From Maylandia zebra (taxonomy: Eukaryota; Chordata; Actinopteri; Cichliformes; Cichlidae): 64,000 nucleotides of DNA. Shown piece by piece: positions 46,901-60,287 of the stretch; the first letter of the stretch is position 1; every line of letters starts with the position of its first letter. Under the pieces are notes generated by a model. That model worked only from the letters and a program-made list of their open reading frames with translations, did not search any database and had not been told where the DNA came from. The stretch covers positions 19,729,560 to 19,793,559 of the forward strand of contig NC_135177.1 in the NCBI RefSeq assembly GCF_041146795.1, in the 5' to 3' direction. Both the position numbers and the translations under genes were made by a program.

Positions 46901-49155
46901 TAAAAATACAGGTTATTATTATTTTTAATATTATTTTTATTAGTAGTAGTATTAGTATTAAAAGTCTACCGTTGGGATTTAATATAGAGGTGCAGTGTTA
47001 GTTTTACAGCTGAAAGGTGTGAACGCGGATATTTTGGTGGCTAGCCTTGTTGCCTATTCATATTTATAGGAGTTTCATCTTGATAGCACAAAATTTAAGG
47101 AGAAACATACAATTATACTTCACAAGGATTTGTGGCATACAGTTTAGCTCTAAATTTAATGCTGTAAAAAGCATGTCTTACTTTGGTTTGAGGATTTTTG
47201 ATAGTTGGAGCGTTCATTTATTGGGAACGAGGGGGAAATGTTATGAGAACTGGGTTTCAAGTTTTTGTCACATTTCTACATAAAGCTCGGTACATAATTA
47301 AAAAATCTCTGCATGTTTTTTCTCAGCAGTGCGCACACAGTTATTTTCATATAGTTTCCTTTTGATTAATGCCAGAATCTTAAAATATGTAATATATATT
47401 ACCTTTACTTGTAGCTTCATGGCCACAGTAATATTTTCATTAACACAAGTATGAATCAGGATATGACTATAAAGGGTTTTGTGTTCCTCTACACATTGAC
47501 ATCACTCACTCCGTCATACTCCTTCATTGGGTGTGCTCGTTTTTCAGCCACTAATTTGCGCTGCTCTAGGCATGTAGTTATTGAAATGAACCAACTACAT
47601 ATTTGTATATAAATCAGCACATTATTAGTAAACTATCCACTTTCATGGGTGTACTTTTGTTAATGCAGATTCTTTGGTTCTTTGGCAAAAAATGGCATTT
47701 GCTTATTCTGTGTTGCGCTCCAGCAGCACCACACCTCTGCTGTATTCAAGTCAAAGGGTCTCAAAGATAAGAGACCTTGCTGCATCTTATCAGAAGGGTG
47801 TTAAACGTATTTGTAAACACAGTTTTGACCTATATTAAAAGGGTACAATACAGTACAGTTTACTCTTTAGTTTGCTATGGAAGTTATGTACTGACTGTAT
47901 GATTTTATTGGGTGGAATTTTGAATCAGGACTTAACCTGCTTGGAATAAGCCAAGATAATAGTTTTGCATTCACTGGCCACAGCATGCATGCGTGTATTG
48001 ACTTTTTTTTTAAAATAGCATGTATATACACATGCAGTGTTTTATTAGCTTCTACATATTGTTGTGGTTTACATCATCATAATCTCAGTTAACCTTTTTA
48101 ACGTGCTCCGGGAGAATGTTTTATCTTTGACAGTGAATGACAAACTGTCCTTATTTTTCTGTCTTCAGAACTAGACCAACTGAGCGATCATTTCCAGCTG
48201 CTTTCAGCTCTTCCGGCATCCACCAGGTCCGCTCTGCTACAGCAGATTACAAAACTTTTGCAGGACCAGATCACCATTAGTGCACTTCAGGATGTGGTAA
48301 GAGGAACGAAGAGGTCTGGGCACTGGCACTGCACATTCACTAAAAGAAAATGGACATAATGAAATTCAGTTCCGTTCCGTTTAAAGTCTGACCTGTCTCC
48401 TTCTCTGTCTCAGCTAGAGCAGATGTGCGTGGATAAGGGATCTGCCTCAGTTGACTTTAAAACAACAGCGTCTCAAAAACAGAATTTCCAGGCAATTCTG
48501 GATCTTTTAGAGCAGTCTAGTCAAGAGGAACCAACTGAAAAAAGCCGATCCACATCGCTTCACACAGCCCTTCACCTCTTAATCAGTGCATTGGATGGTG
48601 AGAAAATTTGTACTCTACAGTCATTACTTGTGGATTTCTTTTCATATACTAGAGACCTAGTATACCCACTTCATGCACACTGCAAGTTCTAAAAACTTAA
48701 TGCAGGTTCCTTCATCATGCGTCTGTTTTGTCTTTCAGAGATGACAAATGATTGTCTTGCTGCCTTGGAAATGTGCTGCAGCCCTGCAGTGTTGGGGATA
48801 TTGGAGCTACTGGTTAGTAAATCCTCTTTTTTATAAAATGGCACAACATGTTAAGCAGGTGTTTCTTTGTAAATTAAACATTGCACATTAAGTCAGCTGC
48901 CCCTTATGAATCTCTCAACACCTGTTCCAGGTGCAGTGTGCATCAAAAAATGGAGAGTTGCCTCTGAGCGCCGAAGCGTCGTCTGTACTGACAGAGGCCA
49001 TCTATGGAAAGATCGAACATCTGTTTGCCTCCTGTAATGTGTCCCTGCGGAGAAATGGGGACATGGTGAAGGCAGAAATAAACAAGCAGCCAGGAAATCC
49101 TCTGGTCCTGTGTATCGTGATTCGAAGTCTTGCCTCATTAGCTCAGGGTGTTTGA
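43939..49155 (+). CDS. gsdme: Gasdermin E (DFNA5)
   Basis: Nine coding exons encode 476 residues (human 496): 43939-44143, 44250-44442, 44683-44857, 46007-46127, 46304-46429, 48169-48296, 48414-48597, 48739-48812, 48931-49155. The start M-F-A-x-A-T-R-N-F is the conserved gasdermin E N-terminus. The first 240 or so residues form the pore-forming domain, with the R-F-W-C-W segment and basic patch typical of the family. Exon 5 encodes the linker, and the last four exons the inhibitory C-terminal domain. Known role: caspase-3 cleaves the linker, and the freed N-terminal part oligomerises in the plasma membrane, turning apoptosis into lytic death. A likely cleavage site D-K-V-D/G lies at 244-247. 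The end of exon 2 is the least certain junction, because its donor (GTTGGT) is weak and was chosen to keep frame. Teleosts have two copies (a and b), and which one this is was not decided. The gene follows osbpl3 head to tail and converges on pals2. Confidence 0.92.
45237..45855. mobile_element. Tc1/mariner-type MITE in gsdme intron 3
   Basis: Inverted ends CAGTACTGTGCCAAGGTCT (left) and CAGTACTTTGCAAAGGTCTT (right, other strand) are flanked by TA on both sides (45,235-45,236 and 45,856-45,857). The 619 bp contain no intact transposase frame, although a diverged open frame runs through parts of it. TA duplication and the terminal sequence fit the Tc1/mariner group. Confidence 0.75.
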
Positions 49156-49443
49156 ACTGAAACCTGCTTTACAGCCACCAGAAACAAGTGTCACAGTGGA
49201 ATTAGGTAAATGGAAACATGTAAATAATTCTTTTTGTTATTTTAATAGAATATTTTAAGGGGTGCTACATGACCAAGAAGTCATTCTAAAAATACTGAAT
49301 ACTTGATCTGGACTCATATGTGATTACTCAATGTGTTTAAAAAAAAAATAATAATAATAATGAATTAATAGTCAGACTTGATTTTTATGTGAATAAATAT
49401 GCAAAATTGTATCTATTTTTTGTAACTTTGGCAGTTTCCTTCA

Positions 49444-49449
49444 AATAAA
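49444..49449 (+). terminator. gsdme: Likely gsdme polyadenylation signal
   Basis: AATAAA 0.29 kb after the stop, with a TGTTGTCTGATTGT-rich stretch downstream. An earlier AATAAA is at 49,392-49,397. Confidence 0.6.
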
Positions 49450-49474
49450 AAATGATTTTGAGCTGTTGTCTGAT

Positions 49475-50160
49475 TGTATAAAAAAAATTATGAACCATAT
49501 TATAAAATTATCATGGGTGTGGTGCTTAGCACAATCCTTTCCCAGCAGAGGTTTCGGGTCTGTATCCCGGTTGAAGCCTCCCTGTGCAGAACATATTCCT
49601 TGGAATGTGAGATTATATAGTCGTTACAACTTAATTCACATCTAAGTGCGCAAAAAGAAGCGATAACCTAAATATGGTCATCTCAGGCACACAGCTTGCA
49701 GCAATATCCCTATAGACAAATCTATTATGCTCCTGGTTCTGATTATGTTGGGCATTCTCATGGGAAAAAAAAAACATGCTTTGTCTCTCAAACTACCATC
49801 ATGTTTTATTATTAACATCTTATTAACAGTATATAATTATGTCATCATCACTAAGATTGTATTCAAATCAATTGTTCTGAGCAATAACTGTTTCTCAAAC
49901 ATGGACTGATCACATTCTTTGACAATATTATAGCAGTAACATTTCAGGTTATTTTTACTCTCAGATCAATTATTAATTCTCCAATGAGCTCCATCTTCAG
50001 GATCTTTGACGCTCATAACACAAACCTCATTCTGCACCACCCTGGCTTGTGTACATTTAAACTTTGTGTCATTTGCTACTACATACACTTTTGATTTTTA
50101 ATATGCCTGAATGTAGCATGTTTGTCGGCAAGTTTGCTTAAAGAAACACACCTAAAACAC
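49475..50160. other. Intergenic between convergent gsdme and pals2
   Basis: About 0.7 kb, AT-rich, with no gene recognised. Confidence 0.6.
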
Positions 50161-50186
50161 AGCGGATCATTAGAAAACACCAGTTA

Positions 50187-50192
50187 TTTATT
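50187..50192 (-). terminator. pals2: Likely pals2 polyadenylation signal
   Basis: AATAAA on the minus strand about 0.9 kb after the pals2 stop codon, which would give a 3' untranslated region of about 0.9 kb. Confidence 0.5.
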
Positions 50193-51082
50193 TGACATCT
50201 GAAAATACATCTTATGTGAAATCTTGTAAAATATAATTTTATAAGTAAATATGAATTTTATTTAAAACTGTTAAATTTTAGTACATATCACATCAAAAGG
50301 GATGTTTCACTGAGGTGCAGTACCCTGTTTGAGAGTCCTGTGGAAAGTCTTTCTTTGAAAACACAAACACAGCAACAAATACTCAGAAACATTTACATGA
50401 TCCAAACGTCTGACACAGAGTCAGCGTATTTAATGTAATATCTTTCGTGCTTGAGTTAAAGAGCCATAGGTAAACACTACAGGATTAGTTTTCTTCCTGT
50501 ACAACTTCATACAGTGACTGGCAAATCGTTTTCCATTCATTAAGTTTGGCTGAGGAGTTAAATCTTTGCCTCCAGGAGGAAAAAAGGTCTCATATATATG
50601 ACACTATTCTACACGAATGACAAGTCTGTAATGACAGAATGAGATGAGAAACTGGACGCATAAGCACTGTAAACTGTAACACTGAGGTATTATTCTTTTC
50701 AATGAGCGAGCCCTCATTTTTATGTAGAATAAATACAACTTAACTGATCTTACATACAGATGTAACATTAAAAACTGGGTTTGCTTTCAAAAGCATCTGA
50801 CACGAGTGCCAGTACTCTTCCAATCCATGTGAGTAAAAAATATCATTTAAAAAATACTTGCCAATAAATAAGTACACTTCCTATGTGTTGTGAATTGCAT
50901 AGTGTGCTAGAAAGGAATCTGGCAATTCAGGTTAAGGTGACTCTGATGCAACTTTGTGTGAGACCAAATTCACACAGGCTTGACGTCCAACACTTACTTT
51001 GTGTGCAGCACAGTGTTGAATCCCCTTTTATCCTAAGCCTGGCACCTCCAACAGCAGCTTCTCTCCAGTGGGGGGTAAAATA

Positions 51083-54000
51083 TCAGTAGACCCAGCTGAC
51101 TGGAACCCACTGTGGCTCTATGATTAATTGCTCCACTGCTTCCTGGAGCTTGTCAAAGGCTTTGTCCAGATTGTCATTAACAATAGTCAGGTCAAAGTAG
51201 TGGCTGTATGCCCGGCGGATCCTGGCGCTCTCGTCTACAGTCTTCTTCAAATCATTCTCCTGTTACAGAAAATGGATTAAGCCCATTTATAGAAGGGAAG
51301 CCACAGCCATTACAGTGACAACCACTGTAAAATCCCACCATCGTATTTAAGAATGTTTCATCGGCTTAAAACTTACCGTGAGTAGTTTGGTCGTAAGTCC
51401 AGCATCTACCACAGCTTTGTGCATAGCTCTTAGTGTGTCCAGCTCAGGAGCAGCAATAAATACCACAAACGGCATAAACTCAGCAGTCTTCAACACTTTC
51501 AGGGCCTGGGCATAAAATGTGATGTCACTACCAAAGCTTTTAGGAAAAGCAGATCCAGATATTGAGTGCGTGCATCTTTGACCGACCTGAGGGTTAACAT
51601 CTAGGATACAGGTACGGCCGGCAGCCACCACTTCATGGATAGAGTCGATCTTGGTTCCATAAAGGTTGCCATCGTACTCGCCGTGCTCCAGATAGCGGCT
51701 CTCTTTGATGTCCTTCTCCATCTCTTCCCGTGTAACGAAACAGTAGTTTTGCCCATCTTTCTCCTCTTCTCTGGGACGGCGTGATGTAACTGAATGTAGA
51801 AGGTAAGAAAAGGCATTTCATGCAGCCTGACGGGTCTAAAGTCTGAACATTTCGGTGGTCTCAGGTCTATGTCTCACACATGCACGCACTCACATGGGAC
51901 AGTGGTTCCATATCTCAGGGGATTCACGACAATAAGCCTGTTCTTTAGGCTCCGCCTCCCAACTCCCTGAGCTCCAATCAGAACCAGCGTTTTCCTTTGG
52001 AACGGGGGCATCCTGGCTACCTCTTCATAGGTCTGCAGCTCGTAACGATCAAACTCTGTTGAAGGCGATACAGAGTCAGTACTGTGTCACCATTTTAAAA
52101 AATGTAAATATTTAAGCGCGAAAACCCTAAAACTGCAGGTAATACACACCTGCATTCTTGGTAGTGAGGTACATCATTTTTTTCTTTTTTTTCTTTCCAG
52201 TCAGAGTCCCACAGAGCATCCCTGAGTCAAATGCACAAAGTATTAGTGCTCCGCATTTTGGTGCTGAAATCTAACCTTCATTAAATCTATACAAGAGCAG
52301 CTGGTACGGTTGGAAAGAGTCATACTAACCTGTACCTGACATGTCCCAGTCTCTCCTCACAAAGGCTTTTCTCTTCTCCTCCAAGACCTGACTAGGGATG
52401 AGGCCAGTGGCTCCACCAACAACTTTCCGTGCCTATACAGGGGTTAGAGTAGTTGAGAGATGCTTCAGACTCTTAATTTAAATATATAGAAAGAAAAAAA
52501 CTATTTGATGGTTATTAATCTTTTAGAAAGCTGTAGATTCTTATAAACTGACTCAGAACTCGCACCAAGCAGCACTTTCGCCATTGGGGAGCAGCAATGG
52601 CTTTAGAGTTCTGCAGTGAGTCTTTGATGTAACCTATTTAAGTGGCCAACGTTGTTGCCAACATTCATGGTTGTGTGTAGTGTATTATGTATTAACTACT
52701 TTGCGATCCTTGTGTTTTACATATTGTGGCAGCCATAAATTTCCAGTAATATGAGCACACTCACCTGCCACCAATTGGGGTCTTCCTTGTTGACTACATG
52801 AATCACATCTCCTCTGGAGAAGGCCAGACCCGCCTCTTTACAAGGGATCAGGTTATCTGTGGCTGGGTTGTAGTTGAAGTGTGACTTCACATAAACCTGC
52901 AATTTAACAGAGGTGAGGTGTAAATCTGTACTGTGACATTACAACACTTAATTAAGCTGCAAAAAAACTACATATGTCTCATGACTCTTGATTTTGAAAT
53001 ACAATATGAAAGTAAACCTTCTTCTTTCCCAGTCAGAAGTCAAAAGCCTGAGTGAGTTGGACCACATACAACTCTTAAGTGTGAACAGGAAGAAACATTT
53101 TCACTCTTACTAACAGTAGATAATTTATCGTCCTCAGTACAAAGTACCAATAGCCTTATGATGTAATTTTACCTAAGGCTTCTCAGTGTCAGCTGCTATG
53201 TGTGCTCCATTGAATAAAGTGGTGCATGTCCTACTTGGTGTGTGGAGTGTTATTAATAGATTCCCATGGGCTCAGTTTTCAAGAACCTGGTATTCAGAGA
53301 TCACTCAGCTCTCAATCAATATATATTATTCATTAGAGCACAATTTCAGAATATATTATTGCAAATCAAATCAAATACCAACAGCAAATATTAAGGTGCA
53401 TTTATATGACTGAATGTAACTTGATATTATATGAAAAACTCTAAAACTAAGAAAAATGTCATTAAAAGCAATTCATCTTGCATCCAACTTATTAATTAAA
53501 CATCCATCCACCCATTTTCATCCGCTCATCCAGGGCTGGTCGTGAGGACTGAAAAACTAAACTAAGATTATCAATCACCTCCAGGTGAATTCAGAAAATG
53601 AAACCTCCTTTTCTGTACCTGTGGAGGTGCTGGTGTGTCTTTGTAGCTTGGCAGGACCTTGAGTGTAATACTCCCGTTGCAGTCCCTCAGCAGCTCCTGG
53701 AGCACATGTGGGTCGCTGCCGACCTCTCGACCATTCACCTCTCGGATTATGTCCCCTGTGTGCAGCATGCCTTGCCTGTCAATTGAGCTTCCGTGCAGGA
53801 TCCGGGCTATCACCATCTCTCCTCGCACCACGCGGAATGTCACCCCCTGAAAGAGAGTAAGAGTCAATAAAGTACTGTACATCCGCACTTCATAAATCAT
53901 AGAGGAGGCCAGTTTCATGCGTTGGTCAGGTTCCTCTAAAAGATGATGATTAACTATGTAAGGCTGAGTCACTGCATCCTAACAGATAGTCAGTGAAAGG

Positions 54001-57000
54001 GCATGTGTAAAACTCTTTGCAACTTAACAGGAGTGTTTACCAATGCCTTGCTAACTCACCAGTGGTTCCCCAGCTTTCTTCTGGATGCCAATCATCCTGA
54101 CAGCATCAGCTGGCATCAGTGAACTGGTCATCATGGAATTACTGTTAACTGCAGTCTGCGATGTTTCATAGCACTTTGCAGCCACTTTGTCATGAGCTTC
54201 TATCAAACACTAAGACAGAAGAAGAAGAGAAAAATACACACAGAAAGAAATGACTTAACAATATGTTTCTTGGAAAAATGAAAAAACACTCCAACATGCA
54301 TTACATGAATTACTATGAACAAATGAAGACAAACTGCACTGCCAATAGACTAACTGAAAAATATCCCCAAGCAGTTACAGACAGTGAAGACAAACAACAT
54401 TAGATTTACTCAAACAGTGCGTAGGAATCCTCTCAATACTCTCCGAAACAAATTAGTTGATAGTAAGAAAGCGAGACCAGTTAGGTGAAGCTTGCAGACA
54501 GGTAAATCAGAAGAAATGAGGTAGGGGTTGGAGAAGCAGCTCTGGCTTCCATTTCCACTCCAGTAAAAAGCCCCACCCCGCCACTGAATAAGACTTAAGG
54601 TACCTTGAAGTGTGGCTCCTGCAGGATTTTGACAAGCTCAGCAGCGGCAGCATCCTTATCTGTGAGATTGTTAAGGGCATCCAAGATCTCAGTGACAAGC
54701 TGAACATTATCATCCCGCACGGCTTGTAACGCAACTTCCTCCAGACGCTCATGTGCCTAAACACAGACATGTCCACCAAAAGAGTGTACACAGCAAGTCA
54801 ATGTTTGTATCAAGCATGAGGTAAATTTGGTTAGCCTTACAAACTGTGATTTTATAGCATAATAACATTCCCAAAGCTGCAATTACCACTTGATGTTTTT
54901 TCTATATTTCTGCCAAGCAGCCAGATTACACTTTAGATCCACTCAGTGGACCTGTTTGTTCCACTGAGTGGATTTATAAAGTTTGAAAACTGTGGCGTGA
55001 AGGTTGTGATTTTAGGAATTTGGACTATATTTTGCACATGTGGAAGCATGGGGGCTTGCAAGTTGTTAAGAATGGACTATGCCATTATGTTCCTCAGCCA
55101 GAGTTCTGAATGACTTCTTAATACCATCTTACTAACAAAAACACTTCCATAATTGTCATAATTCCATAATTTAATCCATAATTGCACTGGCTACAACAGC
55201 AGGCATTCATAAAAACCCACTTGCTGATATTTTTATTGAATTTTAATATATCCAAACATTTTAAACAACTCAATAACAAAAAATATATATATATCACAGT
55301 GAATTACTTTACCACCTACACCAAGAACAAGCGGGCTTTGTTTCTGTTAAACTATCACTGTGATATGCAGAAGAATGAAGGAAAATTAAGAGCAGAATAT
55401 AAAGTAACAAGGGATTCAAATCCATTTAATATGATTGATGGGCCATCTGTGTAAAATAGTGTATTTTGTTTTTTTAAAGCTACAAACTCTTGTTACAAAA
55501 TAAGGACAAGAGTTTCTCTTTGTGGACGGTTTTCTATAAAAAGCTGTCTATTTATAGTTATGGTAGTTAAACCTGATGACCTCAATCTGCACTGGAGATA
55601 TTTTTTTCAGAATGTTATGTAAGCCATTTGTTCTTCATGCTGTAAGCCTCTTTATTTGTGTGTCAAATTGATTGATCTAATTTTAAGAGGTTTTCTGTTT
55701 TTACTTAAGCTTCAACATGAACTTAAATTTGTGGTGATTAAATAAAAATAAAAATACAAAAAAGCTGTGCTATACAGCCCTGCAGAGAGTAGACCTTTGT
55801 GTTTTACTCTTCCGATGACAGGAAGGGTATTAGATTGCAGTAGCTAGATTTCTGGTAACTAACTTAAATGTGGACACAAGAAAAAGACACACAACAAGTA
55901 ATCAGTTCATGTGATTACAACTCTTGCACATAAAGCATGAATTCCCCATTTCTCCCGTCTCCACACATGAGAAAACACCAGCTACAATTCACTTCCTCTG
56001 TCCTACACAGACTTCTAATCTACTTCACTTATAGCTAACAGAAAAATCGACCTGATGAAATTATGGTGAGATGTATCTGTGCATGTGTTTGTAGGAAGTG
56101 GAGAACAAGCAAACAGATGTGGTTTCAGCGAGTGCACAACATACCTTAGCAAGGGAACGGACGATGGGGCTCTCCATGATCCCTCTGAGGAAGATGAGGT
56201 CAATATCTTTGGCTCCTGTGCCTGATGGCATGTCTCTCAGGTTCTCCAGCACCTGTTGCATGGCTGTAGAAGAACAGATAAACTTAAATGATTTAGCTAA
56301 CCATTTGCCAACTGCTCTCTTTACTTCTTTTAAGCTCTAAAATGAACTGCTATGTAAAAACAGAGGCAGAAATACTAGTGAAAAACCAACCTCGTGACCA
56401 GCAGTAATAAATATAATTAAAATTCAGAGCCAGTGGAAAACTATTTCAGTATACTACGAATGGACAAGGCAAGAACAACAAGTGGGGAGCGAATCAATGG
56501 GCCAATTCAAAGAACATTGCTCATTTCCATTGCAACAGCAACAAGGACGCACGGTCACCAAGGAATTGTTTCACTAATAGCTTTGTCTCGTAGTGACTAG
56601 TGACACAGGTCAAATTATTATTATTATTTTACTTCTAGCAACAAAATTAATGCAACATCTTGCTTGTCACCAAGAAAGACGTAGCAATAAAAACACTTGT
56701 CATTTTTTTCTCTTTTGTTTATATGAGGAGTACAACACTGAATTAAAATGTAATCTGAACAGATGAGCCTGAAACGTTTTTATCAAGAGAACCATGTATT
56801 AAACATAGTTTTTTCTACATTTTTGTCCATAAAAAAGAACAAATGGAATTGTTGACAGGCGGCCAAAGGCACCCCCACAACTATCTCTGAGAAGTGGGCA
56901 CAGTACCATTCAAATGGTAATTGAATGGCAAATATGGTAAACAACACTGCTGCAATTCCTGTGCAAAAGGCTAGTCGGGGACTTTGTCTCTTACAGCTTA

Positions 57001-57032
57001 CCTGAGCCAGACTTTGCGTTGGCCACAGTCAT
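51083..57032 (-). CDS. pals2: PALS2 / MPP6, MAGUK scaffold protein
   Basis: Twelve coding exons in transcript order: 57032-57002, 56263-56145, 54756-54604, 54209-54060, 53846-53619, 52896-52765, 52432-52336, 52221-52150, 52055-51894, 51789-51587, 51505-51377, 51259-51083, giving 550 residues. Starting at the second ATG (56,261) gives 539, close to human MPP6 (540). Numbered from that ATG: L27 domains at about 1-100, PDZ at about 127-206, SH3 from 217, a Hook-like basic run (K-K-K-K-K-K) near 302-307, and a guanylate-kinase-like domain from about 338 to the end. Its loop G-A-Q-G-V-G-R-R-S at 344-352 has R in place of the P-loop lysine, as in catalytically dead MAGUKs. The protein ends in W-V-P-V-S-W-V-Y, the family C-terminus. 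Role: a peripheral membrane adaptor that pairs with Lin-7 through L27 and binds membrane partners through PDZ-SH3-GK. The related MPP2 was considered, but gene order beside gsdme and npy favours MPP6/PALS2. Confidence 0.93.
53501..53547. repeat. Short SINE tail fragment in pals2 intron
   Basis: The stretch 'catccatccacccattttca' followed by 'tccgctcatccagggc' is the 3' end of the same tRNA-derived family seen at 17.9-18.9 kb. Confidence 0.5.
54937..54973. repeat. Perfect inverted repeat in pals2 intron 2
   Basis: Arms ATCCACTCAGTGGA (54,937-54,950) and TCCACTGAGTGGAT (54,960-54,973) are exact reverse complements with a 9-base loop. Each arm is itself nearly palindromic, with one unpaired central base. 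In the transcript it would form a stable hairpin. Confidence 0.85.
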
Positions 57033-58379
57033 GTTTATTATTCCACAGCTCAGGATGGTGAAACTCCCTAAACACGGTCAAAAGCCACCCAATTGCTGTT
57101 TACAGAAACCAGAGCAACTGGAGAGCTGCAGGATGTAGGAAACCCACTCGAGTCAGTACAGTATCACACTAAACAAGCCTTTTTCAATGATTAGAATCAA
57201 GCCTGCATTTACTGCTGTATGAGTGATAAACAGATGCAGAACGGAGAGCAATTAGAAAAGAAAGCATTTGTTGGTCTTTGTGTTTTATGCATGTTAGCAC
57301 AAAGGGCACTCATGAATTAAGCAGATGACAAAGAGGGTGATTGAATGACAAAGGATGAGTCTTCCATCCTTCTGGCTAAAGGTTGTGCCAGCCACACACA
57401 GAGAGGGCCCTGGGGATTTTCTGTGCAAACACGGTCTCCAAACAGAGTGAGGAAAAAAAAACTCTCGAACTCCCTCAATACACAGTAAGACAGTCGACTC
57501 AGGAAGCCTTGTTTGACTACAGATTGTGAACTGTATAAACATAAATGAAACACTGTATTCTAGCTATGCACTATCAACAAAAGCAGCAAAACAACCATGC
57601 TGACCTAAAACAAATACCAAAAAAACATGGCAACAACTCACCTAGTTACTGATTTCAGATCATCAGTGCAGCAGGCCAACACCGAGCCCCACGTTTTCTA
57701 AAAAACACTCATCTGGTACCTCTGGACTAATGAGAGAATGGAGGGAGAATAATCAGAAATTGAGCAAGACCGTTTTAACACCATTATAACTATCAATAAA
57801 AGCAAATCATGATAAATACGCAACTCCCTACCCTTAGGGTCCCTTTATTGTCCACACTTCTCCTGCCCATTCAATGTTATTGTAATGCAGTCATTGTGAT
57901 TGGCCAAGATGATCACATGACCACTGTCTATTTAAAGAGGAATTTTATTTTAAAGCTTAAAGGAGTCAAATTATGGACCTACATTTTATCCGATTTAAAG
58001 TAATCAAAAAATAAATCATGTAGTAAAACAGTTATAATTTGTATGGGACGCGTGATTTTGGTATATTATATTTACATTAGTTAAATATTCTGTTTTACTT
58101 CTCAATTACATTTTTCAGTTGTTTCGTTTGCATTATACACAATATATTCTACGTAGGGCAGACAGCATTTCGTTGGTCCGTATCCTTAGCATTTGAATAA
58201 GGTAAATGTTTAAACATTACTTCAAGGAAAATAAAACCTATGCACATCACAGCTGTTCTCATAAGAGTGTTCTCTCTTCTTTCTTTAAACTCCTGCAGCA
58301 CTTCTTAGAAGAAGCTGAAATTGTCACCAAACCTCAGGCAGGACGAGTGACTTATAAATGTGTTCTCTGCAGTGGTTAA

Positions 58380-59110
58380 ATTAACTGATGTCAAGCTACA
58401 CACGCACTGGGCACGTGTAACCACTTCAACGTCAGGTAGCTTAGCTGAAATGGTAAGTAGAAGCCGTGAATACTAATTTTGGCGTTAATTACAACGACCA
58501 GTTGCTGGTTGAAATAAACTAAACCGTAGGTCTCTACTCTCAGGGCGTCTTGTCATTAACACCAGAGCTCGTGCCGTGTCCGTTTGGATCTCATATGCGG
58601 GCGAATTAGCAGCGCTAACTAGCAACTACGAGTGGCGTGCGCTCTAAGTTTTATTTTTGGCCGACAAATAATACTAATAATACATAATAACAGACATGCC
58701 AGCAAAATTTAAACAGGCTAGCTTCGGTAGTTAACGCTCAGTTAGTATCGGCCCTTGCAGCAGAGAAGTAAAATCAGCTAAAGTTAGCTTTGTAGTAGCT
58801 AATAGTAATATGTGGCTCATAGTAGCTACTTAACATTAGCCAGTGGCACAGTGAAATCCGAGAAACTACTAGGTCCCGTACCGTTACATAGCCTCACATA
58901 AACAAATGAATGAATGAAATATACTTTACCCAGTTAAATCAGTTTCCAGTCAAGCTTTCATTCTTTTCTTTATTCCGGAGTTTTATAATTCGCCGATCAT
59001 TCGCGCACGAATAAGTTGTTACTGCGTTTTCAGAGTGCGTGCCTGCATGCGCCCCTGCTCTCAGTTCCCAGTCCACTCACGCACTGCTAATGTCATCCAG
59101 TGCCGTTCAA
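58380..59110 (-). promoter_or_regulatory. pals2: Candidate pals2 upstream promoter / leader exon region
   Basis: CpG-bearing sequence (notably 58,985-59,060, with several CGC/GCG sites) upstream of pals2. A possible donor, CTGG followed by GTAAAGT, occurs on the minus strand at 58,930/58,929. It could end a non-coding first exon that splices to the acceptor TTTAG before 57,067. No TATA box or transcript evidence is available here. Confidence 0.3.
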
Positions 59111-60180
59111 GTTATATCTAGTGCAGCGAAAACCCGCAGTCTTCTCATATAACTTTCTGTTACACTAAAATAAATAACGGTAGAAATATTAAGTAGAGTA
59201 AATGTTTATGTATGAAAGTAAGCTGTAGCAAAGTTGTTGCCCTCTTCAGATTTTTATGACCCCGTTAATGTACTTTTTGTTTTTTTTTTGACTAAATGTA
59301 TTTTAACAACAGTACTTTGTTGAATTAAATATGCGAGTACTGTAAATTAAAATATACAGTTGCCTTTTGACCACCTATTGTGCCTTTTCATGGTTTTTAT
59401 GAATAGGGATGAATATTGAGTCAATTATCCATTACTGAATTGGTTTATAGGTCTCATCCTTTATCTATTTCGTGTATTGATTCCTGATCTACTGTGAGTA
59501 AGCGAGTGTGTGTGTAGTCTTTAAAAACAAGTCGACTGAATGTCTAACCTTATATACAGATTAGTTTCTCTGCTGACTCCAGAAAAGCATGCACAATGAT
59601 GACCGCTCATATTGCATAGCAAACAGCACAGCTAAGAACTAAACTGGAAGGATACGCTTACCCCAAGAGATACTGTAAGCCTCACTGCCATCTTTGAGTC
59701 CTGTAATAATTGTTGCCATGTCTGGCAACAAATAACCTCATCTGCACAACCGACATTCATAAAAAAGTGACATTTTCTCTCAAGGCACATAGAGACTACC
59801 ATAGCATTGCATGATTTGCTTTTATGTATCCAGGTCACTTGATGAGATTAAAGTTTTAATCTGTTGTGAGTTAGGGTGGAGGCAAATCTCAGTAGGCTTG
59901 ATAAAAGAGGTAAAAGTAAAGCTGAGAAAAACACTTTGATGTACTCACATTACTAATTTCTATTTCACATTTCCCCTAAATAGGACTCTTGCAGCAGACA
60001 TGTTTTAAAAGCTATTTGCCCCACTTAAGAAAAACCTCAAAATGCTTAGATGTCAGCTCACCATCAGAGTGCACTGTTACTCCATCAGTGAATGACACAG
60101 AAAACACTGTAAGACACACTTGTACTATCTAGCAACATGTCACAGTGCAGCAGTGGCAATAACACAAACAGTTTAAAGTA
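59111..60180. other. Intergenic between pals2 and npy
   Basis: AT-rich, no gene seen. pals2 and npy share orientation, with npy upstream. Confidence 0.5.
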
Positions 60181-60198
60181 GTTTCTTTACACACAGCG

Positions 60199-60204
60199 TT
60201 TATT
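60199..60204 (-). terminator. npy: npy polyadenylation signal
   Basis: AATAAA on the minus strand 84 bases after the stop codon, followed by a GT-rich stretch (CGCTGTGTGT). Confidence 0.75.
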
Positions 60205-60287
60205 CCATGCAACACAAGTTCAATTCATGGGAGTAAAAGACATCATAGTGGCAGCGTTATGGTAAAGTCAACCTGGATGTAACAGCT

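Noticed and set aside
51083-57032. MPP2 instead of PALS2/MPP6
   Set aside because: The N-terminal motif is shared by both, but the length of about 540 residues and the position between gsdme and npy favour PALS2.
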